The notes beneath the pieces were generated by a model that was given only the letters and a program-made list of their open reading frames with translations, made no database searches and had not been told where the DNA came from. A stretch of 64,000 nt of DNA from Kudoa neothunni (Eukaryota > Cnidaria). The stretch spans positions 4,712,001 through 4,776,000 of the forward strand of contig OZ199838.1 of NCBI GenBank assembly GCA_964304625.1, written 5' to 3'. The position numbers and the translations under genes were made by a program. Shown here in pieces: positions 25,601 to 37,830 of the stretch. Position 1 is the first letter of the stretch. Every line of letters starts with the position of its first letter.

Positions 25601-25940
25601 TTCGCTTCCTTTGAAATCTTTTATTCAAATATCTTTGACAATAATACAAGATTTTCCGATCATCAAAAAAATAGATAATAATTTTTTTCTCGCATTAAGA
25701 CTACCCAATTGTAAGGATTATTTTAATATCTTTATATTTTCGGGGTTTATATATTTTTCGAGATTTTAAAATGTTTGAATCTATGGTTTTATTTTGTTTA
25801 AAAACCTTCTATAAAGACTTAAGTAATCTATTTTAAATTATCGAAGAATATTGAAGTTAATATAATTCGGTAAACCGAAACCTTTTACAGTAATACCATG
25901 AGTCCCGCGTGTAGAGTTTAAAAATTATAGTAATCAATTA

Positions 25941-27901
25941 CAGTCAGTGACCGGTTTTACGTACTTTTAAATATCACATTTATTTTACAAATTATATCAT
26001 GAACAAGTAAATAATATATTTACTAACACATTTATTTATAAATTTCAATGAAAAAACTTTATATGCACCTAAATTTTGCAATCAAAATATCACGTGATTC
26101 ACAAATTTTACGCATCTTTTCTGACCAAATTGGTTTATAGTTTTCATAAAAGTGACGTAAATGGCTAATAAAAATAAATCTAAGAATAAAACAATTGAAG
26201 AGAAATATAAAATTATTAAATATTTTCATGGAATCACCTCAAGAAGTGCGAAGGTTGCTACTATAAAACATTTTAATATATCAACAATATCCACTCTTAA
26301 TGGTATTTTAAAAAATGAAGAGAAAATTATAGACATGTTTGAGGGGGGATTGGTTTGTAAAAATAGGAAAAATCTAAATGATGGCACCAATATTTCCCTC
26401 GATGAATGTGTCTATAATTGGATATACTGGGTGCGATCAAAAAAAATTGAATTAACTGCCACCGACATCAGTGATAAGAGAAACGAAATTGCCAGAGAAA
26501 AGAATTTACCATCAAATGCAACATACGGTTGGTTTCGATGTTTTAAGTCGAGATTTAATCTCAAAAAAATAAATTTCCATGGCGAAGCGGCTGACATTGA
26601 CCCATGTACAAGTTCTGAATGGCTTTCTCAACTCAAAAACTTATGTGAAGGATATAGTGATGATTGTATCTATAATATAGATGAAACCGCGTTGTTTTAT
26701 CAGCAACAACGAGGTATATTTTTTCATTTGTCATACTTGCATATTTTATATAAGTAAAAGTTATGTAAGCTCCATAGAAAGTCATACAAAAGGAACAAGA
26801 AAGTTTAAAAAACGAATAACCGTTTTGTTCGGTGCATCACTGAGCGGAGAAAAACTTGAACCTTTGGTTATTGGACCTAGTCGAAAGCCCAGATGCTTTA
26901 AAAATATAAATAGCCTTCCAGTTTTATATGAATCCAACAAGAAGTCTTGGATGACTAGTGAAATCTTCCTAAGATATCTAACTAAAATCAATTCTATTTT
27001 CACGAAAAAAAATAAAAATGTTCTAATTTTTTTAGATAATGCAACCTCTCACCAAAAAAAACTATTCAGTAACATAAAGCTGATCTTTTTACCCCAAAAT
27101 ACCACTAGTTTATTGCAACCCCTAGATCAAGGGATTATTCACTCATTCAAATGTGCATATAAGAGGAAAATGATCAAAAAATATATTTCATGTATTGAGG
27201 TGGGACTAGAACCAACTCCACCAACCATTTTAGATGCGATGATGTTGATTAAACAAGCGTGGGAATGTGTAAGCGTATCCACCATCATAAATTGCTTTCA
27301 GAAAGCTGGGTTTTCATCTCGACAAACGGTCCCTGTCAAAACTAACAGCATTTTGATATCACCCGACAAAGAGTTTATTGAAATATGTGACACAACTCAT
27401 CCAAATATATTACAAGAAGAAATTGAGGATATGATTGCCGACGAAGCTTCAATAGAGAATATCAATATGGTCCAAACTCTATATTCTGAAAAATTCGATG
27501 AGTCTTCAGCTTCAGGTGATAAATTTTCGAGTTTATATATATTAACTTTATGTAGAGAATGATGATTATAGTGATGAAGCGAATTGTGAAAAAATTGATA
27601 TTTTGGAAAGAAATCCAATATCATGTCAGAAGGCTTTAGTTTATTTGAAGGAGTTAAAAATATTCTACAAATTTCATAAAGATGATCGATCAGCCATCTT
27701 AGCTTCGTTAGAAGAAGATACAATCAACATAATTTCAAGAAACCTTACTCAATCAAAAATAACTGATTACTTCCATTTAAAAAAGGATTAAACACTATAC
27801 TATCCCAAATTGGTGCATTCTAATTACGTTATTTAATAAACAATTGAATATTTTCATTCTGGTGCGCGCGCATAAAAGTACGTAAAACCGGTCACTGACT
27901 G
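25941..27901 (+). mobile_element. pogo/Tigger-type transposon, apparently complete
   Basis: Terminal inverted repeats of at least 27 bp (left: CAGTCAGTGACCGGTTTTAC...) match perfectly between 25941-25967 and the reverse complement of 27875-27901. TA dinucleotides flank both ends (25939-25940 and 27902-27903). The 1961-bp element holds one spliced transposase gene with no stop or frame break that I could find, which is unusual beside the decayed elements around it and suggests recent insertion. Confidence 0.93.
26161..27791 (+). CDS. Tigger/pogo-family transposase (three exons)
   Basis: Exons 26161-26713, 26778-27515 and 27556-27791 join in phase across introns of 64 and 40 bp, giving about 508 residues. 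The N-terminus holds a CENP-B-like helix-turn-helix pair: TIEEKYKIIKYFHG and ISTISTLNGIL, then the second domain with LDECVYNWIYWVRSKK and NATYGWFRCFKSRFNL. The DDE domain has CIYNIDETALFYQQQ, ITVLFGASLSGEKLEPLVIG, SRKPRCFKN, VLIFLDNATSHQKK and PQNTTSLLQPLDQGIIHSFK; catalytic Asp residues are those of IDET, LDNA and PLDQ with DD29D spacing. The short acidic C-terminal tail (YSDEANCEKI...) ends with a stop at 27791, about 80 bp before the terminal repeat. It is expected to cut and paste its own element at TA sites. The exon 1/2 junction was chosen by frame: only the acceptor at 26777 restores the DDE frame without a stop. Confidence 0.9.
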
Positions 27902-27903
27902 TA

Positions 27904-30900
27904 TTTGTATTATATTCTCTTTAGTTATTTGAGAGCTTACAATGCTTTTTATTGTGCATGCATATTATTAAAGGGATTAAAATCAAAAAATGAGTTACGC
28001 ATTAGCGAGACATAAGGCTTTTCCTAATTTGTTTGATATCCGCTTGTTAAATTTTTTTTGTATAATTATCTATTTAGGAATACTGAATTAAAGCACATAA
28101 TGCCAATAAAGTTAAATTACGCAGTATCGAGTCACAATTGTATGTAGTTTTTACATGTAGAGACATTTTAAAGTTGTGACAAAAATAGAGTTAATAAGAT
28201 TTGAGTTGATATTTTATACTAAAGTTAAATATTTCTTAACAAATTCGCATTAAGAAAACCCTCCCTCATATGCGCGCGCACAAATAATAGACATGATGAA
28301 GTATTTATAATCAAATAAAAATACTAAATTATATATATGTATTTATATATTCAAGTCGCCTGTTATATATTTTGGAGATTGTTTCTAAATACATAGTATC
28401 AACCATGATTGAGACAAATATTTTTAAGATACTTTGATTTGCCATTATATCTGAAATTATTATTCGAGTTTGAATTGTATAACCAAATATTTACATCGCT
28501 CTCCATCAGAGTTTGAGTTTCTGACAATTTTTCAACTAAGACTATTATGATTCCAGAGTGAGATTGTTCGAATCGAGCAAGAAAGTGACTGTGAAATATT
28601 TCGACAGAATTTGAAAATGAGACCTATGTTTTCTATTATTCCTTCGTAGGATTTCCATTGAATAGGCTCATACTAGGAATTTTTAATAAAATTTTTGTCA
28701 AAATACTCTATGAACGAGGAGGCTAGACTTGCATACAATGGGAGCCATGTTTAATGGACTTGAAATTTTTCGAAGCTACAAGGAATAAAATTTTATACTT
28801 ATGGGTTTTGTATCATATTTTGTCTAAAAGTTTTAATTAGTAGTGAGTTAATGTTAAATTCATTCGTTCTTATTTATGATAACCGCATGATCCTACGACT
28901 TTCAAAATTTTCAAATAAATTTATGAGCAAAATCTAATGAAACAATAAACCAAGTCTAAATTTTTCAAGAGTCACAGTTTGGTCACTCTTATTTTATCAA
29001 CTGCTTTATGGAAGGATCATTCGAGAAGGAATTAGCTTTAAGATTTTCAAATTCGTTTTCCGCTTTATCAGAGGGCAAAAATGTTAGCGACGTGAAACAT
29101 TCAATAAAAAGACGTAAACCAAGGTTATCTCGATATTTAGAAGCCAACCCAAGTTTTTGGATTTTTGACCATATAAATTTAACAAAGTGAAAAAGCCCAA
29201 AATATATTAGAGGTACTTAACGATTTTTTTAAAGGTATTCATGGAGGAATTTTCGAACAACGTTAAGATTAAACAACGACACGTTAAATTAGATGATGTT
29301 TGTACACGTGTGCATATATGCAAGTTTTCGTCATATCGTAAGCAGCAGTCTCATATAAATTAGAGTTTCCAACCATTTTCCATTGCGTCCCGTTTTTTCT
29401 AAAAAAAGTTCCGTGCCCTACATTTTTCAAAATTATCAATTTTTTATCTTAACCTGCTCATAACTTTCGATCAAACTTCCTATCACATTAAAATTCAAAC
29501 GGAAACAATATATACCGCATTTCTCGTTAAAATTAAAATATATTCGATCATATCTAACTAAATTTATCGATGGATCTTAAAAATTAATATTTTTAGTTCT
29601 TCACTCCGCCAAAAACAGCGCGAAGTAAAAATCATGGTAATCCAACCCACATAGGCGAGACATCCGAGTATACTGTTATCATAAACAGAGAATAATTAAT
29701 TAATATTATATTACTTTAAATCAAAAGCTGGAAAGATCACAATTATAAATGCGACATGATTGGAATTAAGGTCTTTCCGATTCTATTGGGCGAAAAAACC
29801 ACCTTAAATGTTATTATTTATTTGTATATAACTAATCATTGCTTTTAGTATTTTTTAATGATATTCATAGTCAATTAGAAATTAGCTATATCAAAAAATT
29901 GAATCATTGGTTTCAATCTGTGGCGCACTGCCCAATTATCTAACTATTATCCATGTCCCACCAGTGGGGCGTAGGCTCCACGTTAGGAAACACGGATATA
30001 AATCATTTGTTTATTAAAAATTTGAAATTCAAGTCTTTGTAAGTTTTAATTGCAAAAATCGCCGAAAGCAAATTCGGGCCGTGTTGAAAGTGCAATATTG
30101 GTAGTTATCTTATCTCAAGGTAAAATCTCTTTCTATTGAATTGTGGCAGTATATTTACTGATTAAAATTAAATATAACATAATTTTTTTAATAACATTAT
30201 TAAATACAATGATCACCTATTTTTTAAATTATTAGTTTATTTAAAATATAACATACGCATTGAGATAGTAGTATATTCAGAATTTGCATCAAGATCAAAA
30301 GACATTTCATTTAAATATAATAAAAACTGTTTTAGTTGCGATAAAATATGATTATTTTGACTCAATCGAATATAATCCGCGAATTAACACAAATTGAGTA
30401 ATATCTGTATTCAGATTGACGAGATTTAACCCTCGAACACCTGAGGAGAAAGGTTACTCGAATACCTGGTGGTGGCCACCGTGTTCACATGCAAAAACGC
30501 ATTAGAACAATAAAACTCATTTCATTTAAGGTTAAGGACATAATTATTTACGTTATTTATTACACTTTGAAATATAATACATTTGATATAAATTAATAAA
30601 TGATGCATTTTTGTGACGTTTATTTGTGCAAGTGCGTAGAACAGAAATAACTATGCCTGTATATACTTTGAATAGCGTGAAAAATTAGAAATATATTGTT
30701 TTTATTATTGCCTCACTTTCCACATTCTCTTTTTATTATTATTATTATTCTCATAATCCATGATTTTATTATGGAATCTCCTCCTATGTTGACAGAAATA
30801 TGTTAAATATATAAATTCGTATTTTATAAATTGAAATTTGGCATTATAAATTAATTTATAAGGAATAAATATATATATATATATATATCCTAGGGATTTT

Positions 30901-32619
30901 CAGATTATGAATTTTTGAGTTATGATAAGACGGTCTAAATTAAACTTCAAACAACTATATTTAACTTGCTATTTTTTGTTGTTATGTAATTTAACATAAT
31001 TATTATAATAGGCGCGATTCACATGCCAGATTAAATTAGTTAACAGAATCAAGTTGTTTATAGAAACGAAAGAATTTATTTAAAAAATTCCTAGCTTCAA
31101 AGCACATTTATAATTTTTATTTGACGGCAGAAAAGCTTCTTTATATATTTTAACTTTTTAAACGTTTTATTTATTTGGTGGGCATGCTCAGATATGTGTG
31201 AACTTTTTTCTTTGTTTGATTAAACGAAAAAATTTAACGTGAATCTTTATTATGTAAGTATATTTGAAAGCACCATTATATTATAAAATACACGTGGGTA
31301 AAAGAGTAAATATGATATTTTGTAAAGTTATGGGTATAATAAGCGCTGATTGCCTACCTCCAGGTATTCGAAGGTTAATATAATTGATCGTCATAATGAA
31401 ATCAAGATTATAATCTTCATTTTATTAATACAATATCACTAAAAACCGGACAGATAATATTGCATTGTTGGTTTTGTGGGAAAAATTTATTTTCTGCCAC
31501 CTTATACATGCTAAAATCTCATAAAGTTATTTACGGGTTAACCCAATTATGCAGGCGCAACCATAATGCCCATGAACAGTAACATAACATCTTTCAAATG
31601 TGACACTAAGTTATTAATGCATAGATTTAATGTGATAAATATTTATGAGATAATTTGAAAATTTTTCAGGTGATCCCAACTTATTATATTATCTAGAATT
31701 AGATAGTTGATGTATTATCAATATGTATGATCGGCTAGTATTGAACACCCAACCATCATCCTCCAGCTGATGTTGTCAGGATATTCTCTGATTAAGTGCC
31801 TATAAAAACAATTCAGATTAATCTCACACCCTATTGAAAACCCCGAATTCATTAATAGACAATGAGCATGCGTTTATTGTTCGGGGGATGATAGGTGTGT
31901 GAACTATAGACACTGGTTGATGTTAATTTCTCATAAATTAAACTGCAAAATATATCTAATTAGGATTATTTAAGTAACTTCGCATAAGTAAATTACGATA
32001 ATTTGATCGGATGATAACACAGACTATTGTTTTGAGTTGGTATGGAATTTAAAACTTGGTGCTAAATATATCCGTCGTATAATTCCTCTTTTCAGCAATA
32101 CCACCAAATCATTACACAGGGCATAATGAATTGTTTCACCTAATTTTATTTCTATGCGGCATTCAAAAATCGGAAATTAATTAATTTAAAAAGGGTTTCA
32201 ATGAACTTAAATCAATAAATGAACCAAAAGAAATACGAAATCTCGTACGGATATTACAAATTAAGTTGATTGACACCTAAAATTGATAATGGTTCATTAG
32301 GATTGAAGAATGATGGGTGTTTAGCATGCTCGAAATTTTTTATTTTTCACAACCCATATTCACGGAATAACGGCCAAAACCCTAATTTATTGGCCCAAAT
32401 TAATTTATAATAATTATTAAAGTAAATTAAATCAATATAAACGAGGCATTTAGGTGTAATACTTTGAATGGATTAGGCTGAACAACATTGAAGTATTAGC
32501 TGAGTGTTCTTCCTGCGCATCGGCAATTGCACAAGGCTGTTGACGGATCAGGCGTTGTTCAAGTTGACAATTGTTTGATTCGAATAAAAGAATACTACCA
32601 GTAAATAAAATTATATGAA
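27904..32619. other. Long intergenic region
   Basis: No gene supported over 4.7 kb. A fragment at 28113-28139 (AAATTACGCAGTATCGAGTC) resembles the inner end of the MITE at 63322-63557. An (AT)n run lies at 30867-30888. A 60-codon open frame at 29008-29190 matches nothing I know and has no clear neighbours. Confidence 0.35.
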
Positions 32620-35239
32620 ATGAGTGAGCCGGCAGTAGAAAAAAGAAAACTGTCAAAGAACGTAACAAGGGCAAATTCAGTGATTGATAGCATCAAGTTG
32701 GGCGCTTTTAAAGGTATAACAGTCCCTGCTTCCTATCTGCGAGCTATACCCAATTATCTGCAAAAAACCCTGCGTTCTAAAAAATATCCCAATGGTCAAT
32801 CGGTGGTGTTGAAACACGACGAAAATGAGCTGCATATTCGTCGACGCGGATTTGAGGATAAACTTTTGATTGATCTGGATGGTATTAATACTATTACTGG
32901 AATATTTGAGTAATTGATATATAATTCGCATCTTTGCTAACATTAATTTTTTAGTGAATGTGTCAAAAAATACACACACAAGCATTTTGTTGGATCAAGA
33001 GTTATCATTAAAAAAGACACTACTCAAACCGATGACGGCAAAACTGTTACCAAACTCACTCTAGGACATTATGAGTGGGAAAGTTATGGTGAAATATGGT
33101 CGAAAATTCAGTGTTATTGTGCATTTTTGCGCAGTCTTAAAATTGATCCATCCAAAAATATAACCATATGGGCTGATACTTGTTCCGAATGGTTGTGTAT
33201 TTGTTTGGCTTTAATGTATATGAAAATTCCCGTTGTAACGGTGTATTCTACGTTGGTTGATGAAGCTATATTACATGCACTTAATCTCACCCAAACCTAC
33301 GGCGTATTTGTTGATTTGAAAGCCTACACAAGACTGTTTAAGTTACTGCCCAGGATACCGTCTGTTAGAAAATTATTTTTGGTTGGCGCATTCACGGAAA
33401 ATGACCTGGAAAATTTTCCGGATAATGTTAGGAAACCCGTTCTATTCGATGTGAAAGAAGGGCTAAATCCGCGCCAAAATTGGCCAAGAATGTGTTACGC
33501 TCACAGAGAATTTCTAAAAATCTTAAAAATGCTCCTATGTTTTTTTCGATTGATGTCGATGCTAATGATGATAATTGCCGTGATTCGGAGCTCACACATA
33601 ATGGTAATCCTATAGAGAATGAAATAAGAGATTCAGCATGCGAGAATCAAATTGCTGAGAATAATGATGATAATATGAACAGCAACGAAAATCCCGAAAA
33701 TGTTGCTGTTGCCGCTACTGTTACTAATGCAGTTAGCCCTGATGTAACCTCGTCTCGTAACAGCAGGCAGTCCAATCCCAATTATTATATTAATGCCGAT
33801 ACAGTTGATGATCCCAATGACACTATTATCAGATGTTTTCATTTAAGTCAATTTATGGTTGATGGACGACGTTATCTCAAACACCAACCCTTAGAGTTTG
33901 AAACCGTCGACAAGGATGATCTCGCTCTCATTATGTTTACCAGCGGTTCAAGTGGTATACCCAAGGGTGTAAAGATACAACACAAATCTATAATAGCAAC
34001 ACTTGGCTCGTCGTCGTACAATCGAAATCACTGGTTTGATTCAATCTATCCAGCCTATTTACCGTTAGCTCATATATTTGAGTTTATTGCCGAAATGTCA
34101 GTTGCAGCCAATGGAGGTGCTATTGGTTATTGTAGTCCATTGACCTTGACCGATACCTCACCAATGGTAGCTCCTGGAACCAGGGGTGATTTGGCCGAAT
34201 TGCGACCTACCGTGGGAACGTTTGTTCCTTTGCTTTTGGAAAGAATCAAGAAAAATGTGATTGAAAAAGTTAGTCAACGTGGAAATTTTGCCTCCTCTGT
34301 CCTTGACTATAGTGTTAGTCACACCAGAAAAATGCGAAGAGTTAGTTCTGGTGCGCCTGTGGTGGAAAAATTAGCTTTCTCAAAGATTAGAAGCATTCTT
34401 GGGGGAAATTTTAGATGGGCTGTTTGTGGTGGTGCTCCACTCTCCCCACTTACCCAAGATTTCGCTAATATTGCTTTCGGCTTCCCAATTGTTCAAGGTT
34501 ATGGTCTAACTGAAACATGTGCCAGTGGTACCTATGGCGACCATGAAGATTTTAGTGTTGGCAATACTGGACCACCTATTCATTGCGCTGAAATAAAATT
34601 GATACGTTGGGAGGAAGGTGGCTACTCTCCAAGGACGAACCTAACCCTAGAGGTGAAATTGTTATTGGTGGCGAATGCGTCTCAATGGGTTATTATAAAA
34701 ACGAAGAGGCAACTGCAGAATCGTTCTACGTGGATCCTGAAACTAATCAACGCTGGTTCAAAACCTCTGACATTGGCGAATTTTGTAAGAATGGCACCAT
34801 CAAAATTATTGATAGAAAAAAAGACATTATCAAACTTAAACATGGCGAATATATTTCGCTTGTTCTTGTGGAAACTATCGCCCAAGAAAGTCGATATGTT
34901 GAACTTTGTTGCGCTCTACCAAATAACGACCATGGTTTTGTTGTGCTGCTTATGATGCCAAGTCGGGTTGCTCTCCAATCCAATATTTCGACATTAAATC
35001 CGGATATGGATCCAAAATGCTCCGTTGAAGACATTATGAAAGATCCGACGGTATGTGAAGCTGTGTATTCGGATATTTTATCAAAATTCTCCGGATCGAC
35101 TCATTCCAAATTTGAAATACCTAAAAAAATCTTGATTGTTGATGATATTTGGACACCTGAAACCGGTCTTCTGACTCCTTCGATGAAAGTCAGACGTACT
35201 GAAATGAAAAAATTTTATTTTGATATACTTAACATATAA
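32620..35239 (+). CDS. ACSL: Long-chain acyl-CoA synthetase (ACSL3/4-like), two frame breaks
   Basis: Exon 1 (32620-32909) and exon 2 (32955-35239) are joined by a 45-bp intron. The product should activate long-chain fatty acids to acyl-CoA using ATP. Seen motifs: LTLGHYEWESYGEIW near the N-terminus, the AMP-binding loop IMFTSGSSGIPKGV, PAYLPLAHIFE, VGTFVPLLLERIKKNV, WAVCGGAPLSP, GYGLTETCASGTYG, WFKTSDIGEF and IIDRKKDIIKLKHGEYIS. These and their order fit the ACSL3/ACSL4 branch. Two single-base frame changes interrupt exon 2, near 33480 and near 34620; each is repaired by assuming one missing base, and no GT...AG pair explains them. A block of about 100 residues rich in Asn, Asp and Ser (about 33540-33850) is inserted before the AMP-binding loop. 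Either the assembly has two indel errors or the gene has recently died; conservation elsewhere favours the former. Confidence 0.9.
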
Positions 35240-35883
35240 ACACGATTGGTATTGATCATCGCAGAGCTTTTTCGTATTCTTTCGATCTATTTGTTTGCTA
35301 CTTGGAAGCGTTTCTTGATAATTTTTTTAATGGGATCAACCAGTTCTTTTAGCGTAAGGGTTTTTTTAATTGGCGCTATTGAATTGAATTTTAAAATTTA
35401 ACCCTTTCAGTCCCATTGTTCTCTTTAGTGAATAAACGATGATTTCGATCAATACATGTTGCCTTTTACTAGTTGGAGGTTAAAAATAAAATTTAATAAA
35501 TAATTTGATTTAATCTTTGTTTTTATTTATATTTTATCATATTTGAAAAAGGATGCGTTTAGATCGGGGGATACTTTTCCTAAATGCGGATTAAAAAATC
35601 CTAACTGTATTCTTAAAATAAAGGCTCCTCGTCTTTTATAAATAAATATTATTAAAAAATACGTAGTATAGATATTTATTTTTGGTTCGTGTTATCAAAT
35701 GTTCACGTTAATTATTTAATTATTGCAAAAAATATCGTTTAAATAACACGTGTTCATTATAATGGACAACGGGCGATTATGGTATAAAAAGTTCGGATTA
35801 GAATGGATCACGATTTAGCTTTAAATAAATCAAATGCAGGTAAAACTGGATTAGAAATTATGGCTGTTCCAGACGCCGATATA
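35240..35883. other. 3' flank of ACSL gene
   Basis: Contains AATAAA-like polyadenylation candidates near 35480-35505. At 35398 TTAA is followed by CCCTTTCAGTCCC, similar to the outer bases of the piggyBac-type MITE at 7470; no partner end was found. Confidence 0.35.
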
Positions 35884-37228
35884 CAGTATTTCACGACCAA
35901 CATGCAAACATGGCGCATATCTATTAAAATATTAAACTTTCTTTTAAAAATGTCAATTAAACTTTAAACAAAGCTATGTAACGCTGAAATAACAGGGAAT
36001 GATTAAATTTTATTCATATATATTTTTTACTTCTAATTGTTAATTTCTTCTTTGTGCAAGAAGGCCGAGAAATAAGATTTTGAATGCTTTACATAATTCG
36101 CACAGTTCGCTTCTGTTATTTCTTCTGGGCTTTTTCTAATACATTCGAGCAGCTCTGAATGAGTTTTGGGTCCCATCCGTTTCACAATGGATTTAAGTTG
36201 TCCAAATACTTCCTCAATCGGATTAAGGAACAGCGAATAAGGTGGTAACAGCAACAATTTATGGGGGCTGTTTTCAATCAATGCTTTTACACTTTCGGTT
36301 TTGTGGAATGCCACGTTATCCATTATTAAAATGGCTTTTTCTATTGAATTTTCTTCCAAATTTTCGAAAAGATCCGTTAAAAATGAGGAAAAAACAATTT
36401 GGTTTACACCGCCTGTGTGAGTTTTAAATTCCCAAATTTTTTTACTGCCCATGGCTGCTATTAGCGTAATGTTTTGGGATCTAATGGATTTCACTTTTAA
36501 ATTTGATCTAGTTCCTATAAGTGATCTGCCTTGAGAACGTCGAATTGCCAGAGAAAACCCAGATTCGTCAATAAATAGAATTTCAGAATATTCTGGCTCC
36601 AGGCGGATATATTCGTTCACATAACTAAGAAGATCATACCCCAGTTATAATGATTAATTTTATACTCGTATCTTAATGAAATAGTCCTAAGGGAATTCCT
36701 GGCCGCTGGTACTAATGATATTTTTTTCAGGGTATAGTGAAATTCATTCAGAACCCTGAAGATGGTTTGTAGAGAAACCCGAATGGAGTATTTCTCGAAG
36801 ACCCTTTCGGATAATTGTTTAAGGGATAGCGTACAATTGTCATCCAATTAATTAATAATAAATTCTTTTTGATCAGCGTTCAATAATGAATGGCGATCTC
36901 TACCTGTTGCTAGTCTTCCTTCTGACAATTCTACTTATCGTAGATTCGTGAATGCCCAGAGACTCAGATATTTGACGGTTGGTCTTCCCATTCTGAATGA
37001 CTTTAGAAATTATATCAAAATATGAATACTTGGAGTTGTTGAAAAATCTTTTCCCCATCTTTCTTATTAACAATTTCGTATTTTCTTATTTTATTAATAA
37101 TTTCTGGTTCAACAGGCATATCTGAATCTTAATTCTTAAAAACTGACTAGCGCGCGTCATGTTTGCATCTTGATTGGAAAAGTTTGCTTCTTGGTTGGAA
37201 AAATTTTCATCTTGGTCGTGAAATACTG
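35884..37228 (-). mobile_element. IS630/Tc1-mariner-type transposon, copy 2
   Basis: The left end reads CAGTATTTCACGACCAAC and the right end is its inverted counterpart (...TTGGTCGTGAAATACTG), with TA on both sides (35882-35883 and 37229-37230). Same family as 4040-5288, slightly longer (1345 bp). The transposase-5' side carries three tandem units of about 21 bp (37161-37223) that each resemble the terminal repeat. Confidence 0.9.
36033..37115 (-). pseudogene. IS630/Tc1-type transposase, copy 2
   Basis: Read leftward. The catalytic half is intact: LFIDESGFSLAIRRSQGR, LIMDNVAFHKTESV and LFLNPIEEVFGQLKSIVK with DD34E spacing, ending at 36033. It is joined through a 41-bp GT...AG intron (36625-36665 on the plus strand) to the upstream DNA-binding part (LKQLSERVFEKYSIRVSLQ), giving RYDYVNEYI across the junction, the same place as in copy 1. 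Further upstream, ISKVIQNGKTNRQISESLGI is a helix-turn-helix, but the N-terminal section has stops (for example TAG after TSNR and TAA before the next block) and a frame change, so this copy is probably inactive unless more introns remove them. Confidence 0.85.
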
Positions 37229-37245
37229 TATCAAATCCCCCAGTT

Positions 37246-37830
37246 TATTCTGATGATGAAATTGGGGCCAAATTTTCACACAGCCTGAATATTTATGTAC
37301 TAACTCATCGGGCGATCTTGAACTTATAGATGATGAAAATAACTTTAAATGGGTTAAAAAAGGTCCCTGAATAAAGTTGCCTGAAGATGTCAACTTGATA
37401 AATGACTTTAAGGAGGATGATACTCTAATTGAGTAGATTGATTACTTCAAATTTTTCCTCAACAATGAATTACTCGAAATGATACCCCACAAACCGAATA
37501 TTTATGCAACTCAGCTTGGTTAAACCTTTCTTACAGATGTTGAAGAAATTCAAAGATGTATTGGAGTTTTGATTTTAATGGGAATTGTTAGGATGCCTTG
37601 TTATCGCTTCTACTGAAGCAGGTCACTGGATTATCTCCCTATTTCGAATACATTTTCAAGAAATCGTTTTCAGCGAATATATAAGTTTTTGCTTTTTTGT
37701 ATCAACAATAAAACAATAAAGGATCACGAATAACGCCATTTTGATCGTTTTGCAAAAATCAGGCCTTTTTTAGATCGTCTTAGAACTTCTTGCTTAAGCT
37801 TTAAGGTTTTTTTAGATTTTTATATCTCCG
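37246..37830 (+). pseudogene. piggyBac transposase relic (N-terminal domain)
   Basis: One frame with four or more stops still reads as the piggyBac N-terminal domain: IDYFKFFLNNELLEMI, NIYATQLG, FLTDVEEIQRCIGVLILMGI, SNTFSRNRFQRIYKFLLF and RFAKIRPFLDRLRTSC. These match the family's I.YF, N.YA.Q, F.GI.I.MGI, SR.RF and KIRP.LD blocks. It begins within about 20 bp of the IS630/Tc1 copy 2 boundary, so that element inserted in or beside it. It is more decayed than, and different in sequence from, the piggyBac halves at 5705-7279. Confidence 0.8.

Noticed and set aside
29008-29190. 60-codon frame with a basic stretch
   Set aside because: Protein-like composition but isolated, with no family resemblance; chance frames of this size are expected here.
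34747-35034. 95-codon minus-strand frame
   Set aside because: Antisense shadow of the conserved ACSL coding sequence.
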